Positions 51,872-61,038 are shown, counted from the first letter of the stretch. The stretch: 64,000 nucleotides of DNA from Natronolimnobius sp. AArcel1 (GCF_011043775.1 NZ_JAAKXY010000002.1:186001-250000); one strand, 5' to 3'. The notes: generated by a model not told the origin, from the letters alone. A program made the numbers and translations.

Positions 51872-52996
51872 TCAGAACAAGTTGGCCTGCTGGTAGACCG
51901 AAATCCCATCGTCGGTGAGTTCGTAGGGTTTTTTCTCTCGAGAGTGATTCGCATCCCGAATCTTCTGAATCTCGATTGCCAGTCTCGTCTCTCGAAAATC
52001 ATCCGGCCGGACGTACTGCATGACGAACACGGCGTCAGTGAGATACTCGACGATGCCGTGGCGGGAGGCATACGGCGTGTCTTCTGCAGCCTCACTCGTC
52101 AGCAGGGTCGTGACGCCGGCCTCTTTGAGCGCTCTCGTGAAGTCGTAGATTTCGTTGCGCCGCTTGGCACGGTCGTCGTACATCATCTCGAGCAGCGAGA
52201 CGGAGTCAAGCACGAGCCGTGAGGCGTCAAAGTCCTCGATAAGTCGCGGCAGTTCGTTGCGAATCGAGGCCAGACTGTTCGTCATCTCGACGGGATCGAG
52301 GTCGACGATGGCAAGCCGATCCTCGGCGACGTACTCGTCGAACGGAAACCCTTTCTCGGTCGCGCTGTCGATCACGCGCTGGCGGCTCTCCTCTAACGTG
52401 ATGAACACCGCGCTCTCACCGTCCTCGAGTGCGTGATCGAGAAACTGGAGGCCGAACGTCGTCTTGCCGGTGCCGGCGCTGCCGATGGCGACCATCAGCG
52501 AGCGTTCCGGAACGCCACCCTGAATCATCCGGTCGAGTCCCTCGACCCCGAGGTCGATCCGCGAGAGCGCCGAATCCACGTCGGCGTCGTAATCGGGTTC
52601 GTCGGGAGCCTCGAGGTCGAAATCGACCGCGGAGAAGTGCTCTGGTGGGGTGGGGCCACTATCGCTGTCACCGGCGAGCGGTGTCTCGGTGGTAAACGGA
52701 TCGGCTGAGCCATCGGAATGGGAACCACTGGAATCGCCTTCAGTTCCCATCTCTGGAGCGGGAACGTTCTGCAACGCCTCCCCGAAACTCGTCTCGAACA
52801 GCGACCCCTCGCTCGAGTCTGCGTCATCCGACTCGGCGTCGACTGGCGAGTGCGCTTTCGCTTCACGTTCGTCGTCGTCCGACTCGCTGTGTGCGCGTTC
52901 GCGTTCATCTTCGTGTTTGCCTTCGCGCTCTGCTTCCGCCTCGGCTTTCGCAGCCTCGTCATCCTCGAGGGCGCGCTCGAACCAGTCGTCGCTCAT
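51872..52996 (-). CDS. KaiC-like RecA-family ATPase with acidic N-terminal extension
   Basis: This 374-residue protein has ~145 residues of Asp/Glu/Ser-rich N-terminal sequence and a single RecA/KaiC core. Walker A is VAIGSAGTGKTTFGLQFLD and Walker B is SRLVLDSVSLLEMMYDD; ITLEESRQRVIDSATEKGF and FTRALKEAGVTTLLTSE are typical of KaiC relatives (Rad55/GvpD group). It begins at Met 52996 (MSDDWFERAL); the further upstream frame is not protein-like. It may be a signalling ATPase acting with receiver proteins. The substrate is unknown. Confidence 0.88.
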   Translation of the reverse strand: MSDDWFERALEDDEAAKAEAEAEREGKHEDERERAHSESDDDEREAKAHSPVDAESDDADSSEGSLFETSFGEALQNVPAPEMGTEGDSSGSHSDGSADPFTTETPLAGDSDSGPTPPEHFSAVDFDLEAPDEPDYDADVDSALSRIDLGVEGLDRMIQGGVPERSLMVAIGSAGTGKTTFGLQFLDHALEDGESAVFITLEESRQRVIDSATEKGFPFDEYVAEDRLAIVDLDPVEMTNSLASIRNELPRLIEDFDASRLVLDSVSLLEMMYDDRAKRRNEIYDFTRALKEAGVTTLLTSEAAEDTPYASRHGIVEYLTDAVFVMQYVRPDDFRETRLAIEIQKIRDANHSREKKPYELTDDGISVYQQANLF

Positions 52997-53241
52997 GCTC
53001 GAGGCTGCACCCCCACGGTCGCAAGAGTCGAAGCGAGATGCTCGCGGTGACGGCAGCCAGCAATCACGAGAGCGAGAGAGACAACCATGCCAGAGACTGC
53101 GACGAACGTCGCGACTGTTATTCGTGTCGAACGAACCCATCCCCCTTAATCATAGTGCCGATGTTCCGAACGTCGGCGTGACTCCACCGCGACGGGACGC
53201 GAAGCATGGCTTTTTGATGACGGGGCCGGTAGCGGCCGACG

Positions 53242-54090
53242 ATGGACGTCGTCGTCGGAATCGTTGCCCAGCGGAACAATACCCGTGCACACGAACTCGC
53301 ACGCACCCTCGTCGACACCCTCGAGCGCGACTACGAGGGCGTCACAGCCGTCGTCGACGAGGCGACCGGCCACGCAGACAGATTTGACCGCGCGGGCGTG
53401 CCAGTCGCCGAGATGCGCGGTCACGACCTCGTGGTAAGCATCGGCGGCGACGGCACGCTCCTGTTCGTCGCCCGCGAAGTCGGCGGCACGCCAATTCTCG
53501 GCGTCAACCTCGGCGAAGTCGGCTTTCTCAACGCCGTCGCGCCCGACAACGCTCGAGACGTCGTCGTCGACCTCGTTGACCACCTCGAGGACACGGGCTC
53601 GCTCGAGGGCCGCGAACTCAACCGATTGCAAGCAACGAGCGTCGACGGCGAGTGGACGCTCGAGCCGGCGCTCAACGAGGTCGTCGTCCACGGTCCACGT
53701 CGTGGTCACGGCGGCGGCGCAACACTCGAGATTAGCGTCGACGGCCAGCAGTATGCGACGGGCCACGCCGATGGTGTGCTCGTGGCGACGCCAACCGGCT
53801 CGACGGCCTACAACCTGAGTGAGGGCGGCCCGCTGGTGCATCCAAACGCAAACTCGCTGATCCTCACGCAGATGGCAGCCGACGACGGCATGCGCCCGTT
53901 AGTCGTCGACACCGACACCGAAATCACGCTCACCGTCAGCGACGCCGAAACGGCCTACGCGATCAGCGACGGCCGCGACCGACGCCACCTCGAGCCACCG
54001 ACGACGGTCACGGTCACGGTCGCCGAGGAACCCGTCACACTGGTCGGCCCACAGGCGAACTTCTTCGATGGCCTCGAGAAGTTAGAGTGA
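53242..54090 (+). CDS. nadK: NAD kinase
   Basis: This 282-residue enzyme phosphorylates NAD to NADP. Diagnostic motifs are VVSIGGDGTLLFVAREV (GGDG), PALNEVVVHGPRRG (NE) and VATPTGSTAYNLSEGGPLVHP. The last, ending GGPLVHP, is the NAD-binding loop. It is of the archaeal length without the PPNK N-terminal extension. It is divergent from the KaiC-like gene, and its neighbours are unrelated. Confidence 0.96.
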   Translation: MDVVVGIVAQRNNTRAHELARTLVDTLERDYEGVTAVVDEATGHADRFDRAGVPVAEMRGHDLVVSIGGDGTLLFVAREVGGTPILGVNLGEVGFLNAVAPDNARDVVVDLVDHLEDTGSLEGRELNRLQATSVDGEWTLEPALNEVVVHGPRRGHGGGATLEISVDGQQYATGHADGVLVATPTGSTAYNLSEGGPLVHPNANSLILTQMAADDGMRPLVVDTDTEITLTVSDAETAYAISDGRDRRHLEPPTTVTVTVAEEPVTLVGPQANFFDGLEKLE

Positions 54091-54121
54091 GGCTGCTGGC
54101 GGCCCTCCTATAGAACGGTAT

Positions 54122-54373
54122 CTACTCGTCTTCGTCGTCGGTTTCGTCGGTGTCCTCATCATCCTCCATATCCTGTCCGTTCCCCGTCCCCTCCTCGGCG
54201 TCGGGTTCTTCTTCGCCTGCCGTCTCGTCGCCCTCTTCGGGGTCGATACCGTTCTCTTCGCCCTCCTCGCCGGGGCCACCACAGCCCGCCAACGCCATCG
54301 CAGAAATCGCTGCGCCGGTACGTGCGAGCGCACGACGGCGAGTCACACTGCGTTCATGCTGTTGCGTGGACAT
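54122..54373 (-). CDS. Small acidic Tat lipoprotein
   Basis: This 83-residue protein carries a twin-arginine signal (TRRRALARTGAAIS) and lipobox ALAGC, followed only by a very acidic Gly/Glu/Asp tail. The mature part (~50 residues) has no fold signature and would be a negatively charged surface peptide. It is convergent with nadK. Function is unknown. Confidence 0.7.
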   Translation of the reverse strand: MSTQQHERSVTRRRALARTGAAISAMALAGCGGPGEEGEENGIDPEEGDETAGEEEPDAEEGTGNGQDMEDDEDTDETDDEDE

Positions 54374-54493
54374 ACCTGCGCTGGGCCTTCGAGGCGCATA
54401 CGGTCACTGCAAGCACTCGCACGCCGGAAGATGGGCACGCACACAGCCCCCATCCACACCGACGTTTATGCTGATGGCTCACGACGCACCGAT

Positions 54494-54817
54494 ATGGACA
54501 TCGAGCTACGCTTTTTCGCCACCTTTCGCGACGCTGTCGGCGAGAAAGAACGGACGCGGACCGTCAACGACGACGCAACCGTCGGCGACGTGCTGGCCGA
54601 CCTCGAGGGCGCATACGACGGCCTCGAGGGGCAACTGCTCGCCGACGGCGCGATCAGAGACCACCTGAGCGTCCTGAAAAATGGGCGCGACGTGGTCCAC
54701 ATGGACGACAGCGAGACGACACTCGAGGATGGTGACGTCCTCTCCGTGTTCCCGCCCGTCGCTGGTGGTGCTGATGGCGCTGGTGGCACAGATGCACAAG
54801 ACTGCCACTCTGGGTAA
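54494..54817 (+). CDS. samp1: SAMP1/MoaD-like ubiquitin-like modifier
   Basis: This 107-residue beta-grasp protein begins MDIELRFFATFRDAVGEKE and shares LKNGRDVVHMDDSETTLEDGDVLSVFPPVAGG with haloarchaeal SAMP1 (small archaeal modifier/MoaD). SAMP1 normally ends at the diglycine, which is adenylated. Here VAGG is followed by 15 more residues, ADGAGGTDAQDCHSG, which contain a second GG, so activation would need trimming or a programmed change. The long frame starting at 54356 is rejected because ATG 54494 fits the fold. Confidence 0.85.
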   Translation: MDIELRFFATFRDAVGEKERTRTVNDDATVGDVLADLEGAYDGLEGQLLADGAIRDHLSVLKNGRDVVHMDDSETTLEDGDVLSVFPPVAGGADGAGGTDAQDCHSG

Positions 54818-54890
54818 GACAGCGCCGCACCTCGAGATGTGTTAGCGTTCCCCCGAGAACGTTTAGTCGCCGGTACACCGCACTACGAGT

Positions 54891-55739
54891 GTGGATGCCG
54901 ATGCAGACACGCGCCCCGTCGCGTCCGAATCAACTCGAGACGCAGACGACAGCGCTGCAACCGGATCGCCAGATTCTGAGAGCGACGAGCAGCGCCCGCT
55001 CGAGGCCGAGCCGACCGAAACCGAGACAGCCGGCGACCTCGAGCCAGCAGCAGAGTCAGTTTCGTTCACCTGGGCGGGCGTCCGAACTGGCTTTCTGACC
55101 TGTGTACCGGTCGCACTCGGCGTCGGCGGCTACGGCATCGCCTTCGGCGTTCTCGCCAATCAGGCGGGACTGAGCGTCGCGGAAGCGACACTCATGAGCG
55201 CGACCGTGCTGGCCGGGGCGGCCCAGATCGTCGCCGTTGAACTCTGGGCGGACCCGCTCCCGGTGGGGGCGATCATCGCAACCGTGTTCGCGATCAACCT
55301 CCGGTACTCGCTGATGGGCGCGGCGCTCCAGCCGTGGTTCAAACACCTCTCGCCGGCGAAAATCTACGGCAGCCTCTACATGATGGCCGACGAGAACTGG
55401 GCGTTGACCATGCGCGATCTCAAGTCCGGCAGCGGCCGCGGTGCCTTCTTGCTCGGCAGCGGCATCGCCATCTGGGTGTTCTGGGTCGGTGCGACAATCG
55501 TCGGCGCGCTCGCGGGCGGCGTGATCGGCGACCCTGCCCAGTACGGTGCCGATTTCATCCTCACCGCCGTCTTCGTCGCGCTCGCCGCCGAACTCTGGGA
55601 GGGCCACTCCTCTCTCGTCCCGTGGGTCGTCGCCCTCGGAACGGCCGTCCTCGCCGCCGAGTACCTCCCCGGGCGCTGGTACATCCTGCTCGGCGGCCTC
55701 GTCGCCGCCACTGTCGAGGTGATCCGCTATGACGACTGA
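54891..55739 (+). CDS. azlC: AzlC-like branched-chain amino acid exporter subunit
   Basis: This 282-residue protein has a ~65-residue acidic N-terminal tail and the AzlC membrane core with about six to seven helices: GFLTCVPVALGVGGYGIAFGVLANQAG, AQIVAVELWADPLPVGAIIATVFAINLRYSLM and LVPWVVALGTAVLAAEY. With AzlD it exports branched-chain amino acids or similar solutes. The start is GTG 54891, with a TATA-like TTTAG 25-29 nt upstream. It overlaps azlD by 11 bp. Confidence 0.9.
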   Translation: MDADADTRPVASESTRDADDSAATGSPDSESDEQRPLEAEPTETETAGDLEPAAESVSFTWAGVRTGFLTCVPVALGVGGYGIAFGVLANQAGLSVAEATLMSATVLAGAAQIVAVELWADPLPVGAIIATVFAINLRYSLMGAALQPWFKHLSPAKIYGSLYMMADENWALTMRDLKSGSGRGAFLLGSGIAIWVFWVGATIVGALAGGVIGDPAQYGADFILTAVFVALAAELWEGHSSLVPWVVALGTAVLAAEYLPGRWYILLGGLVAATVEVIRYDD

Positions 55740-56055
55740 CCTCCCCAGTGCGCTCTCGCTCGATCCATTCATCGTCGGCGTCATCCTCGCAATGGCCGCC
55801 GTCACCGTCCTGACGAAAGTCGGTGGCATCTGGCTCGTCCGCCGTGTCGACCTGAGCGAGCGCCTCGAGGCCGGACTCTCCGTGCTGCCGGGCGCAATCG
55901 TGATCGCAATCCTCGGCCCCGAACTCGCAGCCGGCGGGCCAGCCGAGTGGGGAGCAGCAGGACTGGTCCTACTGGTCATGTGGCGGACAGAAAACATTCT
56001 GCTGGCGCTGATTGCGGGCGTTGTCGGTGTCGTGGCGTTTCGAGCGGTCGTGTAG
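55729..56055 (+). CDS. azlD: AzlD-like exporter subunit
   Basis: This 108-residue protein has three to four helices (VGVILAMAAVTVLTKVGGIWL; LSVLPGAIVIAILGPELA; AAGLVLLVMWRTENILLALIAGVVGVVAFRAVV). The short polypeptide after azlC and their overlap identify the AzlCD pair. It is convergent with the ABC exporter genes; only 1 bp separates the stop codons. Confidence 0.9.
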   Translation: MTTDLPSALSLDPFIVGVILAMAAVTVLTKVGGIWLVRRVDLSERLEAGLSVLPGAIVIAILGPELAAGGPAEWGAAGLVLLVMWRTENILLALIAGVVGVVAFRAVV

Positions 56056-56056
56056 A

Positions 56057-57715
56057 CTACGTGTTGAGCGTCCGGTGTGTCAGCGACACACCGAGTGCAA
56101 GCAGGCCAATAGCACCGAACAGCAGCGGCGTCGTCGTCCCGGCGGTCTCGGTCGTCGCACCGGCAAAGTCGAGCACCGCGACGCCGTTGAGCACTCCGAC
56201 GTACCAGAGCACCAGATAACTGAGTTCAAACACCCGCTGTGTTCCACTCCAGAGGCCCAGTGCCTGTGCGACCGATGGGACGAACAGCACGGCACCCGCG
56301 AACACGACGACGCCAGAGAGACCCGCCTCGAGCACGGCCGGCCAGAGCGCTACGCCGAGAAACACCGCAGCTACGACGACGCCGGCACTCCACTCCGCGA
56401 GGAGTTGATGGGACGGCCTCCTCGAGGAGTGGATAAACGGCATGATTCGGTGCTGAACCGGCCGGTAGCCAAGTCCCGACCAGAGAAACAGTGGCCAGAT
56501 AGCCGCGGCTGGGACGATCACGTCGGTTGGGGCAGAGCCGCTGAGTCCGACAGCGATGATGACGGCTGCGCCGACATACCACCACCAAGCCCGGCCCCGG
56601 ATCAGGAGCCGACACTCCTGAAGGAGTAAGCGACTGAACCCGCCAGCCGAGCGATCCGTCACCGGCGTGAGCGAGACGTTCGTGGTGACAATCGAGTTGG
56701 CGTCGGATTCGTCGTTCGTCGTGTCAGCATGGTCTTCGCCGAAGAAGGGGACGAACTGGCCGACTCGAGCAGTGACGGTCCGATTCGGTGAGTCGTCGCC
56801 GCCGGCGTATCGGTCGTACGGCAGGGTCGCAGCGAGCGTCAGCCCGAGGCCACACAGCGCCAGTCCGGCGCGGTTCGCATAGAACCAGGTGGGCCAAGCC
56901 CCACCATCCCAGGTGAACAGCACGGTTTCAGCGGTGTCCGCACCGGCTCCGTAGTTGCCGACTGGTGGGCCATCGTACGACGGGGCGACGGCGAGCAACG
57001 CGTCAATGGTCATCTCACCGGCCGCAACAAGGCCAATCGAATCAATGGCTCGAATCCAGGGTGAAATCGACGCCGTCCCGCCACTGTCACTACTAAAAGC
57101 AGGGGCAATGCTCGTCACAATCATCATCGCACCGAAAAAGTAGAGCACGTTCCCGGCTGTCCCGCGCAGCCGATCGGTTGACTGGAAAACGAGCGTCACC
57201 CCGGCGACGAACGCGCCCATCGGAATGCCGATTAACAAGACAGCACCGACGATCCAGACAGGATCAGTCGTTCCAACGCCGTGGACGGCGTGATTGACGA
57301 GCGCAGCCACCGCCAGCGTCAACAGGAGTATCGTGGCGAGTGTAACGTGACTGAGCCACTTTCCGATAAGATACGTGCGGTCACTGGTCGGCGTGCTTGC
57401 GCGGAGTTCGTCAAACCCGGTTGATCGATCTCGTTTCAGTGAATTGCCGAGCATGTAGTACCCAAAAAACAACAGAATCGTTGCCCCCAGGAGTCCAGTC
57501 GTCAGACCAACGTACGGTGCGGTCGGCTCTCCGCGATAGTCGACCGTTTCGCCATCGACCGTATCCTGATACAACAGTTCGAACGTCCCAACGTTCAACT
57601 GATAGCCTACGTACGCGACAATCACTAAGACCACCAGCAATCGCCGAGACTGCGTCCGCTGGCGGAGATCAGCACGTGCAATGGCGACGACAGAAGACAG
57701 CCATCCCACGGCCAT
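56057..57715 (-). CDS. ABC-2 type transporter permease
   Basis: This 552-residue permease has about twelve helices in two bundles. It begins GWLSSVVAIARADLRQRTQSRRLLVVLVIVAYVGYQLN. A periplasmic loop of about 60 residues follows the first helix. Two stretches of polar loop (around residues 215-250 and 320-345) separate the bundles. It forms an exporter with the adjacent ATPase at 57716-58639 (no intergenic bases). The substrate is unknown. Confidence 0.85.
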   Translation of the reverse strand: MAVGWLSSVVAIARADLRQRTQSRRLLVVLVIVAYVGYQLNVGTFELLYQDTVDGETVDYRGEPTAPYVGLTTGLLGATILLFFGYYMLGNSLKRDRSTGFDELRASTPTSDRTYLIGKWLSHVTLATILLLTLAVAALVNHAVHGVGTTDPVWIVGAVLLIGIPMGAFVAGVTLVFQSTDRLRGTAGNVLYFFGAMMIVTSIAPAFSSDSGGTASISPWIRAIDSIGLVAAGEMTIDALLAVAPSYDGPPVGNYGAGADTAETVLFTWDGGAWPTWFYANRAGLALCGLGLTLAATLPYDRYAGGDDSPNRTVTARVGQFVPFFGEDHADTTNDESDANSIVTTNVSLTPVTDRSAGGFSRLLLQECRLLIRGRAWWWYVGAAVIIAVGLSGSAPTDVIVPAAAIWPLFLWSGLGYRPVQHRIMPFIHSSRRPSHQLLAEWSAGVVVAAVFLGVALWPAVLEAGLSGVVVFAGAVLFVPSVAQALGLWSGTQRVFELSYLVLWYVGVLNGVAVLDFAGATTETAGTTTPLLFGAIGLLALGVSLTHRTLNT

Positions 57716-58639
57716 CTACGTCACCCCGTCCGACTCCGAACCCATGGCTGTCGCTGTCCTGACAGCCATTTTCGACTGCGTTCCAATGTGATCGAGATAG
57801 GCGTCCTCGAGCGTCGGTGTCACCGATTCGGCCTCAGGAGCCGGGCGCTTGTCGGCGAGCAACCGGACCCGAACGCCGTCGGGCTGTTGGACAGTGCTCG
57901 AGACCTGATACTGTTCGCGGAGTGTCGAAAGTTCGTCACGCGGCGTCGTGTACTCGTAGACCCTTCCGTCGGTGTCGGCGACGAGCGACTCAGGATCGGT
58001 GTGTGCGAGCAGTTCGCCGTCTCGCAAGAGTGCGACCCGGTTTGCGGTCGCCTCGATATCGGGCACGATGTGTGTCGAGAGCAAGACAACGCGGTCGCTG
58101 GCGACCGACGAGAGGAGATTTCGGATCTGGACTCGCTTTTCGGGATCGAGGCCGACAGTCGGTTCGTCGACGACCAGCACGTCAGGATCGTTAAGCAGCG
58201 CCTGTGCAATGCCGACGCTCTGGCGCATTCCGCCGGAAAAGTCTCCGAGTCTGCGATCCGCTACCCCGTCGATACCCGTCAACGTGAGGAGTTCGTCGAT
58301 CCGAGCGGCTGCTGTCTCTCGATCAAGACCACGCAATGCAGCCATGTACTCGAGAAATTCTGTCGCGGTCAGGTCGGGATAGACGCCGAAATCCTGCGGG
58401 AGGTAGCCGAGGACGCGCCGAATCGTCTCCGGCGAGTCGGTGACGTCGGTTCCGTCCCAACGGATCGTCCCCGTCGTCGGCTTCGAGACCGTCGTGATCA
58501 GCCGCATCAGCGTCGACTTGCCGGCCCCGTTCGGCCCGAGTAGGCCATGAATTCCAGTCTCTAACTCGAGGTCGACGTTCCGGACGCCCCACAGATTCTC
58601 GCCGTAGCGTTTACCGACGCCGTCTAGCTGGAGAGCCAT
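57716..58639 (-). CDS. ABC transporter ATP-binding protein
   Basis: This 307-residue ATPase has Walker A GPNGAGKST, signature FSGGMRQSVGIAQALLNDP, Walker B DVLVVDEPTVGLDPEKR and an H-loop in LLSTHIVPDIE. It begins MALQLDGVGKRYGE and drives the ABC-2 permease encoded immediately downstream. The C-terminal ~75 residues after the nucleotide-binding core are variable. The transported substrate is unknown. Confidence 0.92.
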   Translation of the reverse strand: MALQLDGVGKRYGENLWGVRNVDLELETGIHGLLGPNGAGKSTLMRLITTVSKPTTGTIRWDGTDVTDSPETIRRVLGYLPQDFGVYPDLTATEFLEYMAALRGLDRETAAARIDELLTLTGIDGVADRRLGDFSGGMRQSVGIAQALLNDPDVLVVDEPTVGLDPEKRVQIRNLLSSVASDRVVLLSTHIVPDIEATANRVALLRDGELLAHTDPESLVADTDGRVYEYTTPRDELSTLREQYQVSSTVQQPDGVRVRLLADKRPAPEAESVTPTLEDAYLDHIGTQSKMAVRTATAMGSESDGVT

Positions 58640-58759
58640 TGGCCAGACATAGACATTCAGGAACTAAAATAATAGTGTTTGATTGATATTAACGGGTGAG
58701 GGATGAGCACGTCGAATAGTGTGCCGAACGAATATACCCACAGCGAGCCAACGAAACGT

Positions 58760-59020
58760 ATGATGACTCGTATCGAGCGGTCCTTTCGCGGCATCTCTGA
58801 ACGCCTCGCGAGACGATACCTGACAAATCTTGGGGGCGAGGAGATCGACGACGAGACCGTTGCAGGCGAGGACTGGGCGGCGACCATCTCCTCGGAGAGC
58901 GTCGGTATCGGCCCGACGCTGACGCTGACCGAAGTGACCGTTGTCTTCGAGGGCGAAGAGGCCGCCCTCGAGTCACTCGTCGAGGACTTTGCCCAGAAGG
59001 CGATGCGCGCGGGTGGGTAA
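58760..59020 (+). CDS. MoaD-related C-terminal domain protein (DUF1952-like)
   Basis: This 86-residue protein reads RSFRGISERLARRYLTNLGGEE, then LTLTEVTVVFEGEEAALESLVEDFAQKAMRAGG, a pattern I associate with the domain appended to some archaeal MoaD proteins (PF09189, DUF1952). It ends in Gly-Gly, the position that is adenylated in ubiquitin-like modifiers, although this domain has a different fold. A TAATG overlap joins it to the next gene. It probably has a role near molybdopterin or sulfur transfer, but this is inferred. Confidence 0.7.
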   Translation: MMTRIERSFRGISERLARRYLTNLGGEEIDDETVAGEDWAATISSESVGIGPTLTLTEVTVVFEGEEAALESLVEDFAQKAMRAGG

Positions 59021-59388
59021 TGATGAGCGGGCCGATTGACGGACAGGTGCTGTTGCTCACCGCTGCGAAGGCGAGCGTGGCGCCGAACAGATTGCCGACA
59101 CTGGTTGACCGAGCACAGACCGCCCTCGAGGCTGATCTCGAGCGCTATCGGCGCGAGTACGAGTGCGTGTACGCGAACGACGGCAGCTACGAGGCGTTTC
59201 TCGTCGAGTGGGGTCACTGGGACGAACTCGGCGAACAGGTAGGTCTCGAGACGCGCGAGTGTGCGGCCGTTCGACGCGCGCACGAAGAGCAACTATTACG
59301 CGCCGGTCGGCGAGCGGACCGCGAAGAGGAGTTCGAGACCGCCCTCGAGATTCGCGAGCCGGTTCTGATTGGCGTGGCCAGTGATTGA
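59020..59388 (+). CDS. Uncharacterised haloarchaeal protein
   Basis: This 122-residue acidic helical protein includes GQVLLLTAAKASVAPNRLPTL, YRREYECVYANDGSYEAFLVEWGHWDELGEQVGLETRE and AVRRAHEEQLLRAGRRADRE. It has no known catalytic motif. The start overlaps the stop of the MoaD-related gene (TAATG), so the pair is likely co-translated and may share a role in cofactor or sulfur chemistry. No family could be named. Confidence 0.7.
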   Translation: MMSGPIDGQVLLLTAAKASVAPNRLPTLVDRAQTALEADLERYRREYECVYANDGSYEAFLVEWGHWDELGEQVGLETRECAAVRRAHEEQLLRAGRRADREEEFETALEIREPVLIGVASD

Positions 59389-59481
59389 CGCTCGACTCGA
59401 GCGCGATGGCGGACAAACTGCTGACACGGCGGGGTCGCAACTATAAAGAGACTGTTTCTCCTTTGCTGGGACACTGAGACG

Positions 59482-59937
59482 ATGGCCATCGATACAGAGA
59501 CCGATATGACCGACGAGGAGATCGACACGTTCCTCGGCGGCCACGAGACGGGGGTGCTGTCGCTCGCACGTACCGACGATCCGTATGCGATCCCGATTTC
59601 GTACGGCTACGACGACGAGAATCGAGAGTTCTATATGCGACTGGTTTCGACACCGGACAGCGAAAAGCGAGAGTTTCTCCACTCGACGCCCGACGCGCGA
59701 CTGGTCGTCTACGATGAGGACGGAGACACCTATCGCAGCGTCATCGTAACGGGGACACTTGAGGAGATCGTTCCCGCAGATCTGACGCCTGACCAGATCG
59801 CACAGTACGGCGATGCAAAGCGACCGCTGTTCGAAATCTGGGCCGAGGGGAAGAAAGATCTCGATATCGAACTGTATCGATTCGTTCCGGAGACACTCAA
59901 CGGGCGGCGAACAGAAATCGACCGCAGCGACGACTGA
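59482..59937 (+). CDS. Pyridoxamine-5'-phosphate-oxidase-like flavin protein
   Basis: This 151-residue split-barrel protein belongs to the PPOX/FMN-binding family: FLGGHETGVLSLARTDDPYAIPISYGYDDENREFYMR, then KREFLHSTPDARLVVYDEDGD and YRSVIVTGTLEEIV. It probably binds FMN, F420 or heme. The physiological substrate is unknown. The spacing to the previous gene (93 bp) suggests separate expression. Confidence 0.85.
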   Translation: MAIDTETDMTDEEIDTFLGGHETGVLSLARTDDPYAIPISYGYDDENREFYMRLVSTPDSEKREFLHSTPDARLVVYDEDGDTYRSVIVTGTLEEIVPADLTPDQIAQYGDAKRPLFEIWAEGKKDLDIELYRFVPETLNGRRTEIDRSDD

Positions 59938-60070
59938 GGACGTACTATATGGAAACTGTCAGCATGTAAGACTGCCGGCCACGGACCGGTCAGCCGTCGG
60001 CTACGGCGACCAACTCACTTCTCGAGCGGCCACAGACACAGTGGAGACGAAACGATCACAGGAGAGACGA

Positions 60071-60220
60071 CTAGTTCGTCTGTTGTTCAGTCGCGAACGC
60101 CGATGGTGTGACGTCGGCGCCACAGACTGGACAGCCGTGGGCTAACGTAGCCTCACGCATCGACTCGTTGACCTCGATTTCTTGGCCGCACTCGGGGCAG
60201 CTAAATACGTATCTACTCAT
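60071..60220 (-). CDS. Small zinc-ribbon protein (DUF7560-like)
   Basis: This 49-residue protein reads MSRYVFSCPECGQEIEVNES, then LAHGCPVCGADVTPSAF, giving two CxxC knuckles for one zinc ion. It resembles the short haloarchaeal zinc-ribbon families (DUF7560 type) of unknown role, possibly nucleic-acid binding. A TATA-like TATATATA lies about 50-60 nt upstream on the minus strand. Nothing else is recognised in 59938-60070 or 60221-60337. Confidence 0.8.
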   Translation of the reverse strand: MSRYVFSCPECGQEIEVNESMREATLAHGCPVCGADVTPSAFATEQQTN

Positions 60221-60337
60221 GACGTCGGTCGGACTGTATACGATGTGAATCGGCTACGTTCATAGCTGTGTGTCCATTATATATAGGGTTGGGGTTCGTT
60301 TCTGCTCGGCAGTAGTTCCCGAAGCGTTCTAGTATGA

Positions 60338-61006
60338 TCATCGTTTGTGATCAAGAATCGCATCCAGCAGTTTCGTCTGTGCGGCCGAGAGGTGCTCTGT
60401 AAACGTCGTGCTCGTAATTCCGAGTTCCTCGGCGACTTCGCCCGCGTTCGCCTGCTTCGGATGATCGAAATATCCCATCTGGTGGGCTGTCTCGAGTACT
60501 TCCAACTGACGGTCGGTCAGTGTCGAGCGGTCGACAAAGACGAGGTTCTCTTCGGCGTGGTCTTGCTGAGACTGGAGCAAGCGCTGCACGTCGAGCGAGT
60601 CGTACTGGGTCTGTAACTCGCCGATAATCGCCTGTAGCCCCTGCATATCCGGTGCATGGAAAGTCAGATACAGCGACGCCCCGCGCGCGCGGACGTCAGT
60701 TACTGGAGAGTCGAACGACTCGATGACCTCGCAGGGACAGCCCGCACCAAGGTCGCGTTCGAACCGATACACCGAACTCGAGCCATAGGCGAACACCGAC
60801 GACAGCGTCGCGTCCACGTCGAACTCGTCGTCGTCGGGGTACTCCTCGGCTTCGAGCATGAACTCCTCTGTCACGCGCGTGGGCGCATCCGGATTGATAC
60901 TGGTCGTGACCGAGTTGACCGTTCCGCTGGTGGTCGCAGCCGCCTGCGTCACCACACAGTCGAGCGGGTCCTCGAGTCGAATCTCGGCGCGTATCCCCGA
61001 CGGCAT
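60338..61006 (-). CDS. Bat-type HTH transcriptional regulator
   Basis: This 222-residue regulator has a C-terminal helix-turn-helix of the bacterio-opsin-activator kind: LTDRQLEVLETAHQMGYFDHPKQANAGEVAEELGITSTTFTEHLSAAQ. The N-terminal ~150 residues form a sensory beta-rich domain. Met 61006 (MPSGIRAEIRL) is supported by a TATA-like CTTTAG 27-32 nt upstream; the open frame to 61099 is rejected. It is divergent from a second regulator gene, so the pair may control each other. Confidence 0.88.
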   Translation of the reverse strand: MPSGIRAEIRLEDPLDCVVTQAAATTSGTVNSVTTSINPDAPTRVTEEFMLEAEEYPDDDEFDVDATLSSVFAYGSSSVYRFERDLGAGCPCEVIESFDSPVTDVRARGASLYLTFHAPDMQGLQAIIGELQTQYDSLDVQRLLQSQQDHAEENLVFVDRSTLTDRQLEVLETAHQMGYFDHPKQANAGEVAEELGITSTTFTEHLSAAQTKLLDAILDHKR

Positions 61007-61032
61007 TACCGAGAGATGAGAGGCGGAGTATC

Positions 61033-61038
61033 CTAAAG
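61033..61038 (-). promoter_or_regulatory. TATA-like box of the Bat-type regulator
   Basis: CTTTAG on the minus strand lies 27-32 nt upstream of Met 61006, matching a leaderless promoter and deciding the start. Confidence 0.5.
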
